A DNA stretch of 64,000 nt, from the NCBI RefSeq assembly GCF_002078875.1, contig NC_034438.1, positions 20,367,700 through 20,431,699 on the forward strand, written 5' to 3'. Positions 32,751 through 46,400 of the stretch are shown piece after piece. This DNA comes from Numida meleagris. Its lineage: Eukaryota; Chordata; Aves; Galliformes; Numididae. Every line of letters starts with the position of its first letter. The first letter of the stretch is position 1. The notes under the pieces are model-generated. The model was given only the letters and a program-made list of their open reading frames with translations. It had not been told where the DNA came from and searched no databases. A program made the translations under genes and the position numbers.

Positions 32751-35700
32751 ATTATTTATTTCTTTTTTTTTTTTTCTACCTGGGATCATTTCAGTTTGCA
32801 GTGGTATCCCACTGTGCTGTACAAAAACAGCTGAAGAATGATGCCTTATGACATAAAGCAGGAATGAGTAGTCAGGGCAGGAGTCACTTAAGTCAGCTTT
32901 TCCACTTAGGGAAATGTACACAGAACATCACCCACAGTAAAACCAGGAAGGTCTTGTGGGAAAAAGAAGAAAAAAAAGCTTAGTATGGGAGGAGGTGATA
33001 AAATCACATACAACATGCAGAGTTTGTAATTTCTGTCTGCCTGATGCTGTTAATCACTGCTGTTAAGAAACACTTAAAGCCTGCCAGCAATATCTCTTAG
33101 AGGCAAATAGTCTTTCAGAATTCTTCTTGCAATATTTACTGATTATGAAAATAAAGTGTAGCTCCATACAATACATAACATGGGGAGAGAGTGTATTCTT
33201 TAAAACATTTATTCAGACATTCTGCAATAGACTCTACAATGGAAGTCACGTTCAGTGATGAATCATTTTCCACTTGAACCATCTATATCTGTTTGAAATC
33301 ACTAAAATAATAAAATAACTAGTGAAGATTTAAACCTTAGGCAAATAAAACTATAGAATACAGTATTAAAGATGTATTTGTTGCATTGTTTCTTTTTATT
33401 TATCTTTGACTGAACAGGATATCAGGAAGAATAAGGTAGGCCCACCTTCTCAAGACTGTAATTGACTTTATACATCCAGAATATTACTTAACACTCAGCT
33501 AGACAAACAACATGAAAGTAAAATTCTGTTTTTATTAGTGAACATCAAACTTGTTAAAAATCAATTCCATTAACATAGGAAAAGAAATCCCTTACACTGC
33601 TTCACTATGTTTCTCGGTATCCCATACACAGTATGCTACCCTTCAAAATAGAGCAGCCATTCTATTTCAGTAAGCAGGATCCCAAAGACCATGCCAATGC
33701 CACACAGGTGGATTGTAGCTCCTTTGAGAGTGCTGGGCCCACATGTTTGGCAAGACTCACTCACAAGTCTTTTCTTATCAGCATTTTCACAAGGCCTATT
33801 CCCACATGCCCTGGACAGTATAGTATGTTGCCAGTACCTCTAGTGTGTGGGAAGAATCCTTTCCCTAGATACTCAAATCTATCAGCTTATAAATTCAGAA
33901 GGAAAAAACTACCGACTTCAGCATATCTTTATGAGATAGTTTTGAGTATGAATCTTACATGTTGTACCAATTCCATTTTTCCTTCCAATCCCCACAAGTG
34001 CATAAGTAGCTCCTGGAGATGCCTTCTGGTGTGTCTTCTCTTCAGCATCTCTTCTGAGGAGCTGAAGACACGTGTGGCATGGCACTTTCAGAAATAGCCT
34101 TGCTATCACAGGTGCTAGTCTCACATTTAATAAAAATGTTCAAAACTGAACTAATCTGTGAGAAGATATTTGCTCACTTTCCCCTTTCCCCTTTCCATCC
34201 CTAGACTGCTAAGCGTTATCAGTCTTCTCCCTGTGTTCTTGATTTTAATATTTACCACAGTCATATGGTCAACTTTATACAGTTATAATTCAAGGAATAT
34301 ATTTAACTTTGAAAGCACAAACATTCTTGTCAGTTTTCCCATCCACAGTGACCCACATAAGGATATCTGTGGCATAGTCTTCTAGCAGCAAAACTTTTGA
34401 TGTTATATGTGATCTGAGAGGGGGTTAATGCATTTTGGCTGTATTTCCCAAGAGAACTTCAGGATCCATTTTCCTTTCAGTCAGGAAATTTTCCCCTTAA
34501 GTGTTTGACACTGAACTAAGTAAATTCTGCAACATCAGCAGATGCTAATAAGTAAATTGTTATGCCACCAGTAAGTAAGAGGGCAAGGGTCTGGCATGAA
34601 GGACAGAGATCTCAGTGAAAGAAGAACAGTCTTCTCAAAGACTGAAAGAAGAGAGGAAATGCAGTAAACTGCACTGAAACTTGGACAGTTAACCATTTAC
34701 AATATTAGGGAAAAAACATGAAGAGAACATTCAATAAGAGAATTAATAAATATATAAATAAACCACTGTTGTTTTTTCTTTGTACACAGTTCTCACCAGT
34801 GAAAACAATTAAGTAGTTGCTGCTCCAAATATGTCTTGCTTACGAAATGAAAATATTGCACATTTTCTAACTTTTACCTTTTTCCACAGTACTAGATTTT
34901 ATTCTGTTTAAATTATAGCTGAGTAAATTTTCCCAATCCACAGAATTTTTATATGCATTAACAGAAATGTGATTCTGCACATTTTCCCTTTATTTGTTTG
35001 AAATTCCTGGGTGATGTCTTCTTCACCTGTATTTTAACTTGATCTCTGCTGTTCACCAGCAGAGAATCATAAAATCACAAAGCAAGATTGGGTCATCTTT
35101 TTAATTACCAGCATCTCTCTGTTTTACTAATAAAATCATGGAAATTTTGTTTTTAAATTTTTATCCCAGTTTGTTACCTTTAAAAACCAATCAGTCACTT
35201 CTTGACAACTAAAATTTGGTAATTCTAAATCAGCTTATTCCCCCGAAAGGCTTTGGTCCATTTTCTTGCTCATTAAGGCACATAAAAATATAATACAGTA
35301 CAGCTTTGAGTGAAGAGAGCTTTCTATATGCCTACAACTCTACTATCTAAACAGTTAAAAAAAATAAAGAGGCCACATTGTCCCAAATGAAAGTTATATA
35401 TTTTCCTTTTTGGTTTAAAGAAAAAGAAAAATTCAACCTTGGCATTAAGCATGGTTGCTCTGTCTTCTAATTCCCAAAAATTATCACCTCTTGTAATTAA
35501 ATACTTTTTTTTTTATATTCAGAAGCTTGTATTTGTGGTGCCAGGAGGAGCTCAGAGTAACGTCATGCTTTCTGTGAAAGCCCTATAGAATGCAAGAGTG
35601 AAGAAATCAAGGAGGAAATTAGAAGATCATATTGCAGAAAATACCCAAACAAGGTGTTACTTGTACACAAGACATCCGTCCAAAAGGATTTTGTTCAAAC

Positions 35701-38700
35701 AATTGTGGCTAATATATATGTTGCTCTTGGGTGGTTATTAAAAAGCCTCTACTGTAAACTGTTTTCCCATCAAGTTCTGTAGGATTTTCCTCATAAAAAT
35801 TACTTACAAAAAAGTCTGACATTGGGACATATTAACTCATTTAAAGAGGCCAAAGAAGATGAACAAACAGAACAAGGAGAAGAAATAGGAGTTTAAATTC
35901 ACCTGGATAGTTGAATACATAAGAAATACTAGCAGAAACATCACTGCCTTCTGCAGTTCCAAAAGTTTATTTTTATTATTGCAGGATTTTATTCTCTCTC
36001 CTTTTTCCTTTTTTTCTTTTTTTTAAATTGCCTCAGGTTTCCAACACAATAGAATACAGGTTCTAAGTCTGGGAGTTGCAAGCAGAACTTGGGAGTTGTG
36101 AGCAGATTCAGGGATACTGAGATCACTTTCTTCTGAATAGCTAGATAGAGATATTAAAAGCCAGGACCCAGCATACTGGAGAAAAAAATACATTACAGTT
36201 TTAGGATAAAAGCACTAATATATTTTCCTTCATTAAACTTTCAGATATTTCCTATTTTTGTTCCAGTTAAGTACTTCCTCTCCACTTTTTCATCCTGAAA
36301 ATGTCCACTGGCAGATATTGCTTAAGATATGTAACTATTTTAAAAGAAAATGTATCAAAGATTGTGCATACCAAGGGCAAATCTATCTTGAAAAGAAATG
36401 AATCTAAAAAATGTATTTTAGAGAGAACTTCCAGAGAGATGTTGCCTTTTTCTGGAAGCATTAAACAGCTCTTTGATAAATGAACCGCTTCTCTAGTGGT
36501 TACAATTTCCAATGATGAGAAAAATTGCTGTAATGTGACGGGAACACAATGATTTATTTTACATTTGTTAAAAAAAGTAGCAGAAATTATAGAGATTTAG
36601 GGCTGGAAAGGGAGGAAAATGGAAAGGGGGCTGAAGAGGGAATAGCCAAACAGAATATTTATTCCTTTTTTGGTAGATTTAGAATGCATCAAATCAAATC
36701 AATTTTTCGTCACATTTTATAGTGTTCATGTGATTTGTGGATTCTGATGACGTCTTATGCTATATGCATCATGCGTAGAAGTTTTGGGTTGGTCCTGCCT
36801 CTTGTCAAGCAGGTCCCAAAATACCAAGAAAGACTGAAACATCAATTACTATGCTGCAAGTCCACCAGAATTATTATAAAGTGAAAAATATATCATTTGA
36901 TTGAGTTTAGCAGCCAGCACCTGCATGCTGCATTAAAAATAAATAAATAAATCAGAATTAAAAATAGCTGAATTACTCAAAATATAAGCCAATCTCTTTT
37001 TCTAAGAAATAAGGAATAAAGTCTTGCAATTTTTCTCCTTAGCAGCAGCCCACCAGCCTTGTCAATCCATCTAGTGAGCAGAGGCTGCCTCTGAGCATGG
37101 GGTCAGGTACAATTTAACAAGTTACATCTGCCTAAAGGTAAGCTTGGACTTAGATAAGGGGGAGAAAGCCCCAGACTACCGCAGTGAATTAAGTTTGAAT
37201 TCATTTGTGCTTGATTAAAGCACAGATATACAAGGACGACATGAGAGGTTTAAATTCCCTCTTCTGTAACCACCAAAAGTTGTTTAATATGGTAAGATAT
37301 GTTCCTGAAGGTAATTCAGCAGCTGGTACTCCATAGAGATACAAATCCTATTAGCAGCATTTGACTGAATGTGTAAGTTCTATTAACTACAGTTCATCTT
37401 CTGTATTTCAGATTTTCCTGCCAATGGAATAGAAGAATGATTGCTTCTTCATCACTGATAGACTTTGAATTGTTTTTATTTTCAAATAAATACAAGCTGC
37501 TCTGCAAAACATCATTACTAATTATTACCAACATTAATTTCAAGTTCATCATGAAACGCAAAGAATGCCTCCCTTTGCCTGACTCCTGGCTGCCTCCTGT
37601 TTAACGCACATTAAAAAAACAAAACAAAAAAAAAAAAAAACCACCCTGAAAAAGGGAACTTCTGAAACTAGAATAATCAAGGTTGCTGCAGTTTAAACTA
37701 AGAAATCACAACTGAAGGGTTTGAAGGGATGGGCATGAAGAGAAAATTGCAATACGAATATATACAAGCATATAGACAAGACTATGCAGTGTTGTAAAGG
37801 CAAGTAAACAGAAAGGCTCAGTGTTGTTACAGACAAAATACAGAAGTTAAAATCAACAGGAGGCAACTTCTTGTAAATCATGCCCATTGATACATCTAGC
37901 CAGGCAAACCTATTGTTAAATGCTCTCCTTGTAAGGAAAATTTCCTGTTCATGGAAGTGGAGGTATTCTAAAGTGCAGAATTTGTGATGATGTATATGCA
38001 TCCCAACCAATGCATGCTGCCACTTTTCTGCAGCATTAACAGACATCACAGTGCTCTAGCTTCAGCTTAGCTTTCCTGGTTTTACATTCTGAGCTAACTA
38101 CTCTCTTGGGCACGTCTTGCATCTTCCTGAAGAGAAGTGTGGAATGACAGAATGATCAGTTCAGGAAGTTCTGTAAGAATCTATTCTATTAAATTTTATT
38201 GAGTACAATAGATTGGTACATCAAAAGGAGAAAAATCTGTAAAAATTACCTGTAGCAAGTGGAAACTTGAACAGATGATAAAATAATCATTTCATGGTCA
38301 TTTTAGTGGAAGAGATAAATTCAGCGATTTTTATTTTGCTCATGGATCTTGCAATGAGATAAGTGATGAAAATGTTTGTCATCATTTGAAATATTCTGTA
38401 AAGATCCTCACAAGAGCCCTTTTCAACAGTTTTCTTCATGCAGATAACTCAATTTATTTGTTGCCTGAGCATCCTCCCTGTCCCTGCCCCCCAGTTCAGG
38501 AAAAATTCTTGTTAATCTCAATTTGTGGCTACTAATGATCTGTGGTGTGAGCCCAGGATTGTAAAAACAGCAACCTGAGAGTTTAAAGCATGTTACTACT
38601 TTATAAAAGTTCATTAAACAAACTCCATGCAAAGAGTGGAGCAAGCTGTTAGCTCATACCAACAAAACTGAAATCTTCAAAAGATAAATTGTATTTCAGT

Positions 38701-39596
38701 GCAGCTTTATAGAAAGATGCTGGAAGAAAACTGCTGTAATGGACCCCGGACCACATTCTTTTACCATTCCATACTGTTTCAAACCTGTTAGAAGAACATA
38801 GCTCCTTCAATGTCTGATGTGTATAATGCAAAAATTTTTGTGATCTAAATTCTGTCCTCATTGCACAGGGTCACGTTCACTAAAGTACTGAAAAACTGAC
38901 ATCCAGATAAGGATAAGTCTCTCCTGTTTCTATCAGTTCAATGGAGCTGCTCAGGTATAGAGCAGAAAGAAGTATTTAATTCCTTATCAATCAAATGTGA
39001 CTATATAGAATGACATCTTCACAGAACCTTGGAAGAAAAAAACACAGTGTAACTTATCTCACTTAGCTCTTTTTCAATTAAAGATAGGAATAAAAGATCA
39101 AATTAAGATATTTGATACAGAAGTAACTATGACATGTTTGTAGACATTTCCCTGACTAAGAACTCAGTGATGTTTGAAATAACACTGCATTGAACACAGC
39201 GGACTATACCAACAAAAATAGTAAGTTTCCCCATTTCTATCAGATTTTTGTATGGTAACGTGAACTTAAACAAAGTAAACAGAAAAATATTCAGTTTTCT
39301 ACACAATTGAATTGGCAAGATATATTTAACTCTAAAAAGTACTCCAGACAGTGGAGGTTTTTTTTAATTAAGATATCATGAAGTTTCTCATAATACATTT
39401 TTGATGACTCAGAAGCATTTTAAATCAGTTGTACTTTTTTCTATTTTTATTCTTCTGAGTTTAATCATATTGGTGGAAAGAAAATTCTGAAGAAAAAGGA
39501 GAAAATCACAGATTATTCAGATTTTTCTGAATCTGTGCAATTTTTACTTCGTAATTTTTTGAAGAGGGAAACTTTGTACTAGCTGTACTTCTCCGT
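32751..39596. other. Unique AT-rich intergenic DNA
   Basis: About 6.8 kb with no recognisable gene or transposon, only A/T runs (for example 37614-37640). The longest frame, 154 codons at 33633-34097 plus, has no domain or bias that I can defend as coding. Confidence 0.5.
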
Positions 39597-39695
39597 TCAT
39601 TGTAGGAGAGTCCCTGTTTATTGCAGGAGAGTTGAACTAGAGGGCCTCTAAAGCTCCCTTCCAACTCAAATGATTCTATGATTCTGTGATTCTAA
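39597..39695 (+). repeat. CR1 LINE, 3' tip
   Basis: About 100 bases: GAGTTGAACTAGAGGGCCTC, then CTCCCTTCCAACTC and the tail GATTCTATGATTCTGTGATT. Only the last part of the 3' UTR is left. Confidence 0.85.
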
Positions 39696-39889
39696 CTTAC
39701 ATGGAAATCAATAGAAAGTGGATGAATCAATGTTGTTAAAAATCCTATATATAAATATCTTTCCCAAAAATCTGCACTTTTCTAATTATATCTCTCATAA
39801 GAAAACAATCTTCAGAAAACAATGAAGGTGAAAAATACACATTTACATTACATGTCCTCATAATCCTAAGTGTGTGATTGCTGTCAGTG

Positions 39890-40270
39890 ACAATGGAACA
39901 GTTAAGCCTGGAGAAGTCTCAGGATCAGGTGGAATAAGGAGAATCTCACCAATGTCCGTAAATATACCTGAAGCAAGGATGAAAAGAGGATGAAGCTGGG
40001 CTTTTGTCAGTAGTGTCGACGGCCAGGACAGCAGGCAATGGGCACACACTAGAACACAGGAGGTTCCCTCTGAGCACCAGGCAGCACTTCTTACCTGTGC
40101 ACTGCCACAGGTTGCCCAGAGGCTGTGGGGTCTCCTCCTTGGAGATCTTCAAAAGCCATCTGGACATGGGCCTGGGCATCCTGCTCTGGGTGTCCCTGCT
40201 GGAGTGGAGGTTGGAGCAAATGGACCCAGAAGAATTTGACAGCCTCAGTCATACTCTGACTCTGTGACAA
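39890..40270 (+). repeat. CR1 LINE, 3' fragment
   Basis: Resembles a CR1 3' region, with GTGCACTGCCACAGGTTGCC, CTTGGAGATCTTCAAAAGCC, GGACATGGGCCTGGGC and a worn tail ending CTGACTCTGTGA. More diverged and of a different subfamily from its neighbour at 39597. Confidence 0.72.
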
Positions 40271-42944
40271 CTATTCCACTACTGAAATAACATTTTCAAA
40301 CATTGAATACTGAATATTAATGGCATGATTATGCTTACAATACTTACAGGTACCTGTTATTAAATCAGTATGAAGAAAACATAGAATCTGTCTTCATCTT
40401 AGCTGAGAGAAATGAGTGGTGTTGAAAGTCCAAAGGGGCACTCCACTTTATTGTCTATAGCTCTTCACCATGAGATTAGGTGAAATTTGTAAAAACAGTG
40501 TACATTACTGCAAAGCTTGCATAAATTGAGGTCATATATTACACAAGAAAAAAAAAAACCTGTAAGTATTGAAAGAACACTGAACATAGTGCAAGTTGAG
40601 AGCAGGTCAAGAATGAATGAAGAAAGGCAGGTAGCTTAGGTGACATCTCCAAGGAAGATACAATTCAGTGTAAAGAATTCAGAGTTCAGTGCAAGCTGAC
40701 CATCCATACCACCAGCAGCCTATAGAAATATCGTTACTGTTGTTTTTACTCAAGTCAACTTCTAAAAGATAGCTTGGATATATCTACCTAGATCGTAATT
40801 ACCATACCTCCTGTTCACAGACAGGTACAGTAGCTTATAGGAAAATCCTACTGGTTCTGCAAAAGATCATGTGTATAATCTTACCGAAAGTGTATTTTGT
40901 GTTAGCAGAAAACCACTTCAAAGAACTGAATTGCACTTTTTATAAACAAGAAGAGAATTCTGATGAAGAATAGAAGACTCCTCCACCTAAGAGGTATACT
41001 TTTCCAAAATTACTGATTTACATTTTGTTTACAAATTTCTTAAACGGTATTTCTAAACTGAGGGTGAAGCAATGTTGTTTTTTTTTTTATATATTGAAAA
41101 AAGGAGAAAAACATGATCAAATAGGGATGAAGAAGAGAAATAAACATGAATGATTAAGTGACATAAGCTGATAGTTGGTTGATATTGTTTCTTTTTCACA
41201 ATTTTTTTTTTTATAGTCTGCTTTTTTACCAGTTACATCACCCATAGATTATATTCCAAATTATTTGTTTCATTCTGCAGTACTCTCCTATCTCCTTTGT
41301 AGGTCAGAAATTAGCAGTATTGATGGACTGTTTATAAAATAAGAACTCCTGTACTCACAGATAATCTCTTAAATGGAGTAACAAAAAAGAGTACTTCAGT
41401 ACCAGCACACTATGATTGCATGCAAACTGGTGAGTAGGGATTTCTTTTCTACCTATAATTTCATTATTAAATACAACCTTCCAATGAGCTTTTAGCTAAG
41501 ACAGGTAGTTCCAAGACTGTAATACAAAATCTAGTTTATTGTTATTCCAAAGACAGTCCTCATAAGAATGTTTTGCTTGCAATTCTTAGCTTGTTATGAG
41601 GCCATAATGTAGTACCTGGATTTAACTGCTTGAAAGGTCAGCTCTGGAAACCCATTAAAAAATATCAGAATTCATATAAAAAGCCACAGCCCAGCCCCAA
41701 GAAAATTGTCGAAATACTACTGTTCTAAAAGGCTCCTCTGCTTTTCTTGCTGCTCTATAAGAGGGAGTATCTAATTATCAGGATTCTGCTAATCTACTCT
41801 TTCCTTATCTAACAACCAGATAAAAGCAAATGAGTATGTTTGCTTTTGTTTTCTATTAGACTTCATAGACCATAGATCCAGCCTGACTCCCACTGATGTC
41901 AATAAATACGACTACAATTATTGCGATGAGAACAAGCCCAGCTGTCAAGATGTTAGTGCAAAGTCAGCAGTGTTCTCTTTTATAATATAATTTGCAATCC
42001 ATGCATCCATATACAGAAATTAGCATTTGTGATTGCATAACGCATTCCTTTTCCCCATCCACTGTTTTTTCTGTGTGCTCAAACTGAAATTTCTTAGTAT
42101 AGGGATTCTCATATTTCTTACTAAGGCTTTGAGCCTACAGTGATCAGGCTCTTTCTGTACATCTTTCCAGAGCCATACAGCACACTTTAAGTGAGGAGAA
42201 GGACCAACAGAACTTCTCTTCTGCTCCAAATCTACAAAGACTTTTTCCTCTGTGACTCCAGCTACTTTTGCTCATAGCTTCTCTTCAGAGTACATTAACC
42301 TGGGAATGATGGAAAACTGTAATGAAGAAAAGACTGCAAGAAGTGTTGTGGAAAAAAAGAAGACTTTTAAAGAGAAGCGTATGTACATGTTATACAAAGT
42401 TTTCATTTCAATTTGCTGAATACATTACTTGCAGACAGATAGAACAGTAAAATTTTTCCCTCCCCTTCTATCAAAACCACAAAGACTAATTGCATAGCAC
42501 AATTGGTTTTAATATCTCACCAGAGTGCAATTGTCTGTCTGGACTTCAGCTGGATGAAGAAAATATGTTCAGCTTTAAAAATAACAAGCAGCCTAGAAGC
42601 TAATATATATACTGCCAATTGATAGATATTATACTAATACATGAAGCCTATTCAGTATTCACTTATGCCTTGTTCTAATGACATTTAGCAGAAAGTAAAG
42701 AGACCTGTGATACAGAAGTCTTCAAACAGATAATCCTTGAAATGACAGGAGTCTTCAAAACTGCTTTCCTGACAAGAGTATGAACAACCATTTGGAAATA
42801 CTTCCAGATCTTCCCACATTTGTGATAATAAGTTTTCAGTTGCTCTTTATTATCTTTTCTCATTATTTTGCTCCTTGTTTCTTCCATCCAGAATCTGCAG
42901 AATTTAGACAAAATATGTGAGAAGCAGCAACACAGACACAATAT
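40271..42944. other. Unique intergenic DNA
   Basis: About 2.7 kb, no gene or transposon recognised; only A and T runs near 40545 and 41080. Confidence 0.5.
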
Positions 42945-42949
42945 GTGAC

Positions 42950-43480
42950 TGTCAACGGTTTACGGGCGTTCAGCCCGGTTACGTGACGAAGGGGACAGGG
43001 GACCCACAGGCCCACGCCCCAGGAAAAGGGGAAAAGGGGAGAAGGGGAAAAGGGGAAAAGGGTAAGGAGATGGCCCTGAGAGCAAAGAACAGCGGCAACA
43101 ATCTGAGGAGAAACAAACTAATTTACTAAATAAGATATCGGAATGCAAAACAACACACTATAATACAATATAATTACAATTTAAGCTGATAAATCCAATG
43201 CAGAGAGAGAGAATGTCCCAAAATCAAGGTAGGCCTTACTCTACTACCGACGATAAGACGGCTGGAGAGCGAGGTGCTGCCAGGATGAGAGACGGGCAGA
43301 AAAAGGGCCGAGGTCTCATGATCTGCAAGTTTTTACCTTTTTCCTCTGGCCGGAAATGGTAACAGAGGAGCAAAGCACCTTGGGGAATGTAGTAGTCCTT
43401 CTCTTCTGGGAACCAGGTACATTCACTACATGATGTTATGATGTGGAATACCAATAATCAAAAATCATAAAACCATGACA
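42950..43480 (-). mobile_element. Solo LTR of an endogenous retrovirus, 531 bp
   Basis: The element begins TGTCA and ends TGACA and is flanked by a perfect 5-bp duplication GTGAC at 42945-42949 and 43481-43485. Base composition differs from the AT-rich flanks and it holds a GGGGAAAA-rich run at 43020-43065. The segment at 1-149 is a diverged relative. Because no primer-binding site, polypurine tract or gag/pol remains, this is a solo LTR, left by recombination between the two LTRs of a provirus. A 5-bp duplication fits ERVL-type elements better than alpharetroviruses (6 bp). The minus orientation is a judgement from overall layout; the ends are symmetric. Confidence 0.88.
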
Positions 43481-43485
43481 GTGAC

Positions 43486-46400
43486 AAACAGCAGACTACA
43501 TTATCCAGAACGAGACCACTCCTGAGAGTGAGAAGACATAAATATAATGGATAACAGTTAGCAGTTACAACATGAAACTCAAGACTTCAGTCAGAATTCA
43601 ATCAGTCTTAAAGAGGGAATTCCATTTCTATCACTAACGAGGACATAAAATATTTGACTTCTTATCTCAGAATCCATTTAACTCAGATAGGTGTGATTTA
43701 CAATTATGTATCTTGCCTTCCATGTCTCTTATGCATTCAAGTGTTTCTTTGATACCTTTAAACAAGTCATAAATTGCCTCAGAGAACACAAGTTAATCAT
43801 TTTCTTCAGCTACATCACTGTATTATTAACTGTTTTCAAGCAAAACTAAATTATCTTCTCAGAGTACTTTAAATCAGAGGATTCGGCACATTTAGCATCT
43901 GTGCCAGTTGGCCTAAACAGGATGAGCATACACAGAGCAGGCATCTGTTTTAGAATGATATTCAGAAAAACAGGTTGTACTTTGTCTGTTTTACATCTTT
44001 GGGATTTCTCTCTTACCTCATAATACTTAACAAAGTTTCCAGCAATAATGTATATTGTCTGTGATTTTCAGTACATATGCACTTCAGCTTGTATTTTTCT
44101 ATCTAGTTTGAGTGAGGAAATGCATTCAAAGATGTATTTTAAAAACAGTATCAACACTTTTACACTAGTAAATCCTGTGACTGAGAGCTGGCAAGATTTT
44201 CCATACATTAGTATAAAAAGATTCTGTTAGAGTGAGCATTGTTACTTCTGGCTGAGATTTGAAGGAAGGAGGTAAAGACTTGTGTATCAGCCAGTCTTAG
44301 AATGTCCAGCAAGATATCAAGGAACTAAGGTCGTGCTGGTTGGATATGCTGAAAGAGGGAATAGGTAAGTCTGATCAAGCAAGATTGTTACTAGGCCTTC
44401 AGTATACCAAAGAACAAAATGATATAGCCTCTTAGTACCACTTGATACAACTAAAGTAAGTTTAATGCATGTTTCTAAGACCACTTGCTGTTTCTGAGAC
44501 CAACTATGAGAGAACAACTCTGTCCTTCATTATTAAATTATCTCATCTGCTTTAAAAAGCAGCACACACAAATGTGATCTGCCTTTTGGAAATGGTCTAT
44601 AGTGTATCGCAAACTGAGCTTGGAGTTTGTTCCGAACAATGTGCTAGGAACCATGGTAAAAATTTCACGGCATTTACAATTGAATTTTAGTGCCCAGGAT
44701 GTTCCCTTGTACTACCCAATTTTCTAGGAGGTTGCAGTTAAGAGAAATGATGAGAACAGTAAGATTCTTTTGCCCCTTAGAACTGTTGAGGTAGTTTTCT
44801 CAGTTAAGCATCTGCATAAACTGAACAGTGTTGTCTGTACAAAACATACACTGAGTTCCTGTAACAGAGTAAGAATCATTAAGACAAGAGATGTGTAATG
44901 TAGTCATCACACTGAAAGAAAAACAGAATTTCTCATTGTTTTCCTCTGTTGGAAAGTGGAATGTATAATTGCAACCCTTGTGTGAGCAATTCCCCACCAT
45001 TTCTGCACAACAATAAGAATAGCTATGTAACTAACACCACTGAGAGGTTTTTTGTAACATTCATAATCACAATTATTAAGAGATCCTGAGCGTCAGGCAG
45101 CCTCTGATGCCACAAAAGTTCTCTGTAGTTTCCTCAAAATTTGCAGAAGACAGAAGATAAAGCCTAATTAGAAGAATCCTGCATGTGAAGGACATTCTGA
45201 CCAAAAGGTAAGGACAGAAATTACAGAAGTCTAACTGACATCATTAGGTCTTTGCTATTCATCCCCTTGCTATTTACCTAGAAGTTTGGATTTGGAGCAT
45301 GATGCATTTAGAGCAATACTGCTAAAGCTGCATCAATACAATGTATCTGAGATCAAAAGGATGTATTCAAGATGGAAAATATTTATTTCCATCCATCTTG
45401 CTGAGCATCCAGAATTTACAAACAAGGGGAAAGTAAAACAAATAAGCTTTCTAGCAGAAATCTTCAAAGAGGAATGAGAACAAATAAAATACCATCTTAG
45501 TTAAGCAAGATGCTTTCATTTTGGAAGTATATGTGATTTTTTAACCAATGACACCATATTCTAGGAAAAAAAAAATGTTATGGAAATCCAGTTCAGCAGA
45601 ACAGATTCATGATCTATCTGCATTTTCTAATATCTCTCAATGCTTCAGTTAATATCTAGACCTTCTCTCTTTTCTGTTTGGTTATGACTTTTAGTTTTCT
45701 TGCAGGAGATGAACAGTTTTCCCTGTTTTCTGAGTTTTCAAGATTTCTATCTGGACTTGCTTAAGTTCTGTGTGCTTAGCAGTTCTGCAGATCCGTCCTT
45801 TCAGATTCTAATTCATCTATCTGCAGCTGTGGCTCTGCACTAGAAACCTATGTATGCTCAAAATGAGAATGCAGATCAGTGATGTGGAACAGGAGTTCTG
45901 AGAAAAGAGCTGAAGTGCCTCATTTAAGTTTGAGGTCTTAACTCTGGAGTTAAATGTAGACATTTGAAATACCAATACTGTAAATTATGTTATGTTCAGA
46001 GGCAAAAAGTTCACCTGAAAGAACACTGCAGAGGGTTGACAAAGCATGAGGTTTTGATGGTATTATGTCTCACTAAGAGCACAACTGTCAGTTCTAGAAC
46101 ACAAGGCAGTGTGCGTGTAAACTGTTGTACTTTCTGAGGACTGGAGACTCCTGCCCTCCAGTTAATTGATGTCAAGTAGCGACAAGTAGCAACAAGCAGG
46201 ATCAGAAGAGTTAAGCCTTGGTGATACTGATTCAAATTACTCCCACAGAAACTGAGATTGTTCCACATGTTTTCAGGAGTCCTGGCAGCAAAGGCATGGG
46301 CATAGAGCAATCTTCTGTGAAAGGCAAGCAAATCACTGACACTTCTGAAGAAGTGGAAAATAGCTTCCTTCCAGTTTACCTCTTCTGCCTGAAACTCCAG

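Noticed and set aside
33633..34097. 154-codon plus frame in unique DNA
   Set aside because: The longest frame in the AT-rich part, but no domain, no codon bias toward coding and no splice or promoter context. About what six-frame chance allows in 64 kb.
43020..43066. GGGGAAAA repeat resembling a regulatory or CRISPR-like array
   Set aside because: It is a simple-sequence part of the solo LTR at 42950-43480; there are no spacers, and this is animal nuclear DNA.
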